NCBI RefSeq assembly: GCF_000471905.2 | Contig: NW_006495906.1 | Span: forward strand, 1,220,757-1,284,756 | Length of the DNA: 64,000 nt | DNA from: Amborella trichopoda | Lineage: Eukaryota > Streptophyta > Magnoliopsida > Amborellales > Amborellaceae | Direction: 5' to 3' | Part shown: positions 57,501-64,000 of the stretch, one piece after another | Position numbering within the stretch: position 1 is the stretch's first letter | How the letters are laid out: each line of letters begins with the position of its first letter | The notes under the pieces: model-generated | Seen by the model: only the letters and a program-made list of their open reading frames with translations | What the model was told of the DNA's origin: nothing | The model's database searches: none | Position numbers and translations under genes: made by a program

Positions 57501-58969
57501 CTCTGCGTCGATCCATACTGCATGACCCTAAACTGTTCAGCCTCGGTCCGTTCTGCATGAACCTAAATTTCTTCGCCACGGTCCATACTGCATGATCTTA
57601 TCCTGCTCAGCCTCAGTCCATATTGCATGACCGTAAACTGCTCAGCGACGATGTATCTTGCATGACGCTAAACTGCACAGCCACGGCCCGTGCTCCACGA
57701 CTCCAAACTGTGCAGCCTCAGTCCATACTACATGACCCTAAAGTACTCAGCCTCGGTCCATATTGCATGACCCTAAACTCATCACCCTCGATCTATATTG
57801 CATGACCCTAATCTACTTAGCCTAGTTTCATACCGCATGATCCTAAACTGCTCCGCCATGGTCCATAATGCATGACCCTAAATTGCTCATCCTCTGTCCT
57901 TACTGCATGACCCTAAATTGCTCCGCAACAGTTCATATTACATTACTCAAAACTGCACAGCCTCGAGCCGTGCTCCACGACCCTAAACTGCAAATCCTCT
58001 GTCCATACTGCATGACCCTAAACTACTCAGCCTCGGTCCATACAGCATGATCCAAAACTATTTAGCCACGGTCCATATTGTATCACCCTAAACTGCTCAG
58101 CCTCGGTCCATGCTCCACGACCCTAAACCGCACAACCTCGGTCCATACTGCACGGCCCTATACAGCACAACCTGGATCCATACTACATGACTCTAAACTA
58201 CTCAGCCTCGATTTTTACTACGTAACCCTAAACTACTCAACCTTGGTCCGTACTTCATGACCCTCAACTGCTCAGCCTCGGTCCAAACTGCATGACCCTA
58301 AACCGCTTAGCTTCAGTCCATACTGCACAACCCTAAACTGTACAGCCACTGTTCATATGGCAATACCCAAAACGACTTAGCCTCGGTCCACACTGCATGA
58401 CCCTAAACTGTGCAGCCTCTGTCCATATTGGATGACCCTAAACTGCTCAGCCTCGGTCCATACTACATGAACCCTAAACTGCTCAACTTTGGTACATACT
58501 ACATGACCCTAAATGGCTCCGTCAAGGTCCATACTGCCTGACAATAAACTGCTCAGCCTCGGTCCGTTCTGCATGACCCAAAGCCATACGGCCTCGGTCC
58601 ATGTTGCACGACCCTAAACTGTACAGCCTCAGTCCATACTGCATGACCGTAAATTTCTCATCCTCGGTCCATACAACATGACTCTAAACTACTCAACCTT
58701 AATCCATAAACTCCATAGCCTCGGTCCCTACTTCATGACCCTAAATAGCATGGCCTCTGTCCATACTGCATGACTCTAAACTGCTCAACCTCAGTCCATA
58801 CTGCAAGACCTTGAACTGTTCAGTCTCGGTCCATACTATTATGACCCTAAACTACTCAGCCTCGGTCCATAGTGCAGAACCTAAACTGCTCTGCCTCGGT
58901 CCATAGTGCATCACCCTAATATGCTCAGCCTTGGTCCATACTGCATGACCTGAAACTGTTCAGCCTTTG

Positions 58970-59400
58970 TTCAAGATCTACAACCCTAAACTTCGCAGCG
59001 TGGGTCCATATTGCATGACCTAAAATTGCTTAGCCACAGTCCATACTGCATTACCCAAAACTGCTCAGTCTCGGTCCATAGAACATGACCCTAAACTGCT
59101 TAGCCTTAGTCCATACTGCATGACCATTAACTGTTCAGCCTCGGTCCATCTAGCATGACTTTATACTATAGAACCTCAGTTCTTACTGCATGAACCTAAA
59201 CTATTAGGCCTCGGCCTCGCTCTATACTGCATGACCTTAAACTACTCAACCTCGATCCAAAATACATCACCCTAAACTGCTCAGCCACAGTCCATATTGC
59301 ATGATACGTGACCCTAAATTGCTTAGCTACGGTCCTTACTACATGAACTTAAACAGCTAAAGCTTGGCCCATATTGCATGATCCTAAACTGCTCAACTTC
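58970..59400 (+). repeat. higher-order block, diverged copy
   Basis: Landmarks in the same order but more mutated: AGATCTACAACC, GCATTACCC, TATACTATAGAACC with GTTCTTAC, CTATTAGGCC, AAAATACATCACC and AAGCTTGGCCCATATTGC. It shows the block persists 16 kb away from copy 1. Confidence 0.55.
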
Positions 59401-59944
59401 AGTCCATACTACATAAACTGGTCAGTCTTGGTCCCTGCTGCATAACCCTAAACAGCTAAGCTTCGGTCCATATTGCATGACCTAAACTGCTCAGCCTTGG
59501 TCCATACTGGATGACCCTAAACTGTTCAGCCTCGGTCCATACAGCATGACCCTAAACTGCTCCTACACGGTCCTTACTGCATGACCCTAAATTGCTCAAC
59601 CTCGGTCCATACCGCATGACCCTAAACTGCTCAGCCATGGTCCATACTGCATGACCCTAAACTGCACAGCATCGTTTCGTGCTGCACGAACCTATACTGC
59701 ACAGCCTCGGTCCATACTGCATGACCCTAATTGTCTAGCCACGGCCCATACTGCATGACCCAAAGCTGCACTGCCTCTATCCGTGTTGGACGACACTATA
59801 CTGTACAGCCTCGGTTCATACTACATGACCTTAAATGTCTCATCCTCGATTCATTTTGTATGACCCTAAACTACTCAGCCTCAGTCCATACTACATAGAC
59901 CTAAAACTTCACAGCCTAGATCCATATCGCATGACCCTTAACTG

Positions 59945-60510
59945 CTCTGCCTCGGTCCATGGTCCATGACCTTAAACTGTACAGCCTCAATCCACATTGC
60001 ATGACCTTAAACTGCTCAGCTATGCTCTGTTTTGAATTACCTTAAACTACTCAGCCTTGATCCATATTGCCTGACCCTAAATGACTCAGCCATGGTCCAT
60101 ATTGCATGACCCCCAAACTGCTCAGCATTAGTCCATACAGCATGACCCTATATTATACAGCATATGTTCATACTGCATAACCCTTAACTGCCAGGCCTCG
60201 ATCCATACTACATGACCCTAAACTACTCAGCATCGGTCCATAATGCATGAACCCTAAACTGCTCAGCCATTGTCCATACTGCACGACCTTAAACTTCTCA
60301 GCCACGGTCCATACTGCATGACCCTAAACATTTCAGGCTTGGCCCATACTGCATGATCCTTAACTCCACAACCTCAGTCCATATTGCATGACCCTAAACT
60401 GGGTCCATATTCCACGGCCCTAAACTGTACAGTATCGGTCCATACTGCACGACTATATGATGCACTGCCTGGGTCCATACTGCATAACTCTAAACTGCTC
60501 AGCCTCGGTC
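59945..60510 (+). repeat. higher-order block, diverged copy
   Basis: Landmarks in order: CATGGTCCATGACC, GAATTACC, ATATTATACAGC with GTTCATAC, GCCAGGCC, AATGCATGAACC, CAGGCTTGGCCCATAC, CATATTCCACGGCC, GCACTGCCTGGGTCC and AACTCTAAAC. Part of a further copy may lie at 63420-63660. Confidence 0.55.
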
Positions 60511-63500
60511 CATACTGCATGACCATAAACTTCTCAGCCTCGATCCAGACCAGAAACTATTGAACCTCGGTCCATACTGTATGACCCTAAACTGTTAAGC
60601 CTCAGTCATTACTGCTAACCCTAAACTACATAGCCTCGATCTGTGCTGCACGACCCTCAACTGTACAGCCACAGTCTATATGGAAAGACCCTAAACTGCA
60701 CATCTTCGGTCTGTACTGCATGACCCTAAACTGCTCAGCCTCGGTCGATACTGCATTACCCTAAACTGCTCAACCTTGGTCCATACTGCATGACCCTAAA
60801 CAGCTCCACCACGGTCCATACTGCATGACCCCAAACAGCTCAGCCTCGGTCCATGCTACATGACCCCAAACGGCTTAGCCACGGTACATAATGCATGACC
60901 TTAAACTGTGCAGCCTCGGTCTGTGCTGCACTAACTTATACTACATGCCCTCTGTCTATACTGCATGACCCTAAAGTGCTCAACCACGGTCCACACTGCA
61001 GTACCCTAAGCCGCACAGCCTCGGTTCGTGCTACACGACCCTAAACAACATAGCCTTGGTCCATCCTGCATGACCCTAAACTTCTTGGCCTCGATTCATA
61101 CTGCCTGACCCTAAACTACTTGGCCTCGGTCTATAGTGCATGACCCTAAACTGTACAGCCTTGGTCCATACTGCATGACCTTAAACTATACAGCCTCGAT
61201 CCATACTCTATGACCCCAAACTGCTCAGCCTCGGTCCAAACTGCATGATCTTAAACTGCCCAGCCTTGATCCATACTGTATTACCCTAAACTGCTTAGCC
61301 ACAGTCCATACTGTTTGACCTGAAACTCCTCAGTCATGGACCCTAAACTGCTCTACCTTGGTCCACACTGCATGACCCTATATTGCTAATCCTCGATCCA
61401 TACTGCAGGACCGTAAACTGCTCAGTCATAGTTCATGTTCCACGACCCTAAACTTCACAACCTTAGTCCATACTACACGACCCTATATTGTACTGCCTGA
61501 GTCCATACTGCATAATGTTAAACTGCTCAGCCTCGGTCCGTACTGCATGACCCTAAACTGCTCATCCTCGATCCATACTGCATGACCCTAAACTGCTCAG
61601 CCTTAGTCCGTACTACATGACCCTAAACTGCTCAGCCTCGGTCCATATTGCATAACCCAAAACTGCTCTGTCACGATCCATACAGCATGACCCTAAACTG
61701 CTCAACCCCGGTCCATACCCCAAGACCCTAAACTTCTCAGCCATGGTCCATACTTCATGACCCTGAACTACACACCCTCGGTCTGTGCTCCACAGCAATA
61801 AACTGCATAACCTCAGTCCAAACTGCATGACCCTAAACTGCTTAGCCTCGGTGCATACTGCATGACCCTAAACTGCTCAGCCACAGTCCATACTGCATGA
61901 TCTTACACTCCTCAGCCTCGGTCCATGCTCCACGACACTAAACTATTTAGCCTCGATATTTAATGTACGACCCTCTCCCACACAACCTGGGTACATACCA
62001 CGTGACTTTAAACTGCTCAGCCTCGATCCGTACTACATGACCCTAAATTGCTCAGCCTCGGTCCATACTTCATGACCTTAAACTTATCAGCCTTGGTCCA
62101 TACTGCATGACCGTAAACTGCTCAACTACAGTATATACTGCATTATCCTAAACTATTCAACCTCGATCCATACTGCCCCTAAACTGCTCAGCCATGGTCC
62201 GTACTGCACGACCCTAAACTGCTCAGCCTTGGTCCATACCGCATGACCCTAGTATACTATACAGCCTAGGTTCTTACTGCATGACCCCAATCTGCAAAGC
62301 CTTAGTCCATATTGTACAATCGTAAACTCCTCAGCCTCAGTCCATAATGCATGACCCAAAACTAATCAGCCACTGTCCATACTGCATGACCCTAAATTGC
62401 TCAGCCACGGTCCTTACTGCATGACTCTAAAAATCTCGGGCTCGACCCATATTGCATGACCCTAAACTACTCAGTCTCGGTCCACATTCCATGACCCTAA
62501 ACCACACATCCTCGATCCATACTGCATGACCCTATACTACACTACCTGGGTCCATACTGCATAACTCTAAACGACTTAGCCTCGGTCTGTACTGCGTGAC
62601 CCTAAACAGTTCAACCTCAATCCATAGTGCATGACCCTAAACTGCGTACCCTCGGTCTAGACTGCATGATCCTAAACTGCTCAGCCTCGATCCATACTAC
62701 GTTACCCTAAACTGCTCAGCCTTGGTCCGTACTGCTTGACCCTAAACAGCTCCACCGCGGTCCATACCGTATGACCCTAAACCTCTCAGCCTCGGTCCAT
62801 AAAGCATGACCCTAAACGGCTCAGCCACAGTTCATACTACATGACCCTAAATTGTGCAATCTCTGTCCATGCTGCACGAACCTACACTGCACCACCTCCA
62901 TCAGTACTGCATGCCCGTAAAGTTCCTAGCCACGATCCGCACTGAATGACCCTTACACAGCTTCGATTCGTGCTGCACGACTCTAATCTGCACAGCTGCA
63001 GTCCATACTGCATGACCGTAAACTTCTCGGCCTCGGTTCATACTGCCTGACTCTAAACTACTCATCCTCGGTCCATACTGCATGACCATATACTACACAG
63101 CCTCAGTCCATACTACATGGCCCTAAACTGTACAGCCTCGATCCAAACTCTATGACCATAAACTGCTCAGCCTCAGTCCATACTGCATGACGCTGAACTG
63201 CTCAGCCTCAATCCATACTAAATTACCCTAAATTGCTCAGCCATAGTTCATACTGCTTGACCCTAAACTGCTCTGCCTCAGTCCATATTGCAGGACCCTA
63301 AATTGCTCTGCCTCGGTCCACACTGCATTACCCTAAACGGCTCAGCCTCGATCCATACTGTGTGACCCTAAGCTGCTCAGCCACGGTCCATACTGGATGA
63401 CCCTAAACTGCTTAGCCTTGGTTCATTCTGCATGACTCTGTACTATAGAGCCTAGGTTCTTACAGCATGACCCTAAACTGCTAGGCCTAGGTCCATATTG

Positions 63501-64000
63501 CATGACCCTAAACTCCTCAACCTCGGTCCATAATGCACGAACCCTAAACTACTCAACCACTGTCCATACTGCATGACCCCAAACTTCTCAGCCACAGTCC
63601 TTACTGCATGACCCTGAACATCGTAGGCTCGGCCCATACTGCATGATCCTTAACTACTCAGCCTCGATCGAGAGTGCAGGACCCTTAACTTCACAACATC
63701 GGTCTGTGTTGCACGAACCTAAACTGCACAGCCTTAGTCCATACTGCATGACCCTAAACTCTTCAGCCATGACCCATACTGCACGACCCTAAGCTGCACT
63801 GCCTCGGTCCATGCTGCATGACCCTTAACTGCACAGCCTCGATTCATACTGCATGACCATAAACAACTCGGCCTCAGTCCATACTGCATGATCCAAAACT
63901 GCACAGCCTCGATCCATATTGCATGACCCTAAACTGCTCAGCCTAGGTCCATGATCCTTGACACTAAACTGCTCAGCCTTGGTCCATACCGCATGACCTT

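Larger units (their letters stand above)
40190..64000 (+). repeat. 35-bp satellite array, about 24 kb, single orientation
   Basis: Head-to-tail monomers of mostly 35 bp (range about 29-37). A typical unit begins CTGCTCAGCC, continues with TCGGTCCATA and ends CTGCATGACCCTAAA. Frequent variants have CTGCACAG, GCCACGGTCC, GTGCTGCACGAC, CATGCTCCACGAC or ATATGGCAAGAC. No inversion was seen. Without the gap, 23234 bp would hold about 660 units at 35 bp (arithmetic, not a count). The core is shared with the 3' UTR repeats of elements A and D. The array continues beyond the window. Frames inside it are artefacts: 35 is not a multiple of three, so a frame cycles every 105 bp. Confidence 0.97.

Noticed and set aside
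40898..63089. Many open frames of 60-107 codons on both strands of the array, with repeated text such as LGSCSMDRGCAV or SILHDPKLLSLGPYCMTLN
   Set aside because: They are translations of the 35-bp satellite. The unit is not a multiple of three, so the text cycles every 105 bp through all frames. There is no start context, conservation or selection to support a protein.
40190..64000. A telomere or telomere-proximal TTTAGGG array
   Set aside because: The CCCTAAA heptamer appears once per 35-bp unit, never as a tandem of itself. It is an interstitial motif in a satellite.
40190..64000. A CRISPR array
   Set aside because: Units are contiguous and similar over their whole length, with no unique spacers, and the window is of plant origin.

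Overview
The window looks like repeat-rich heterochromatin from a flowering plant. It is made almost entirely of decayed, mutually nested Ty3/gypsy LTR retrotransposons, mostly of the Tat (Ogre/Retand-like) lineage, followed by a very long satellite array. The Tat assignment rests on three things: integrase and RNase H blocks typical of that lineage, a second RNase H domain between the first RNase H and the integrase, and primer-binding sites complementary to tRNA-Arg. I see no intact host gene, rRNA or tRNA. Every retrotransposon reading frame is broken by stops, frameshifts or deletions. The species cannot be named from what is here.

Layout. 1-1529: part of an LTR on the minus strand (TGTAACA terminus) that cuts into element A. 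1530-5417: element A (plus strand), a Tat pol remnant with RT, two RNase H domains and integrase. 5418-9190: its 3' UTR, interrupted by an inverted LTR of a second type (LTR2) and holding a short satellite field. 10440-12431: an LTR1 copy (plus). 12432-13700: an LTR2 copy (plus). 13768-17345: a broken plant-mobile-domain gene with an acidic spacer and a coiled-coil end. 17474-25680: element B (minus) with LTR1, tRNA-Arg PBS, leader frame, gag and protease but no RT or integrase. 25740-34692: element D (plus) with LTR, gag, protease, RT, two RNase H domains and integrase, all broken. 34693-35600: its repeat-rich 3' UTR. 35839-38775: an LTR1 copy (E, minus) followed by a coiled-coil remnant. 38776-40190: element C (minus), a Tat fragment with RT, RNase H, PBS and the stub of an LTR. 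40190-64000: one uninterrupted head-to-tail array of a 35-bp satellite, running off the window, with one 577-base assembly gap.

Main result. The 35-bp monomer of the 24-kb array is related to the short repeats that lie downstream of the integrase in element A (7985-9190) and element D (34700-35160). In all three places the same core (CATGACC-YTAAAC) recurs in the same orientation relative to the plus-strand elements. In element A it is already organised as a 130-bp four-monomer unit. The simplest reading is that a Tat 3' UTR repeat was amplified into a large satellite. Most monomers in the big array contain one exact plant telomeric heptamer (CCCTAAA). The array also has an irregular higher-order structure: blocks of about 17 distinguishable monomers return in the same order at least six times.

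All boundaries given with round numbers are approximate. They come from reading copies against each other by eye, not from an alignment program.
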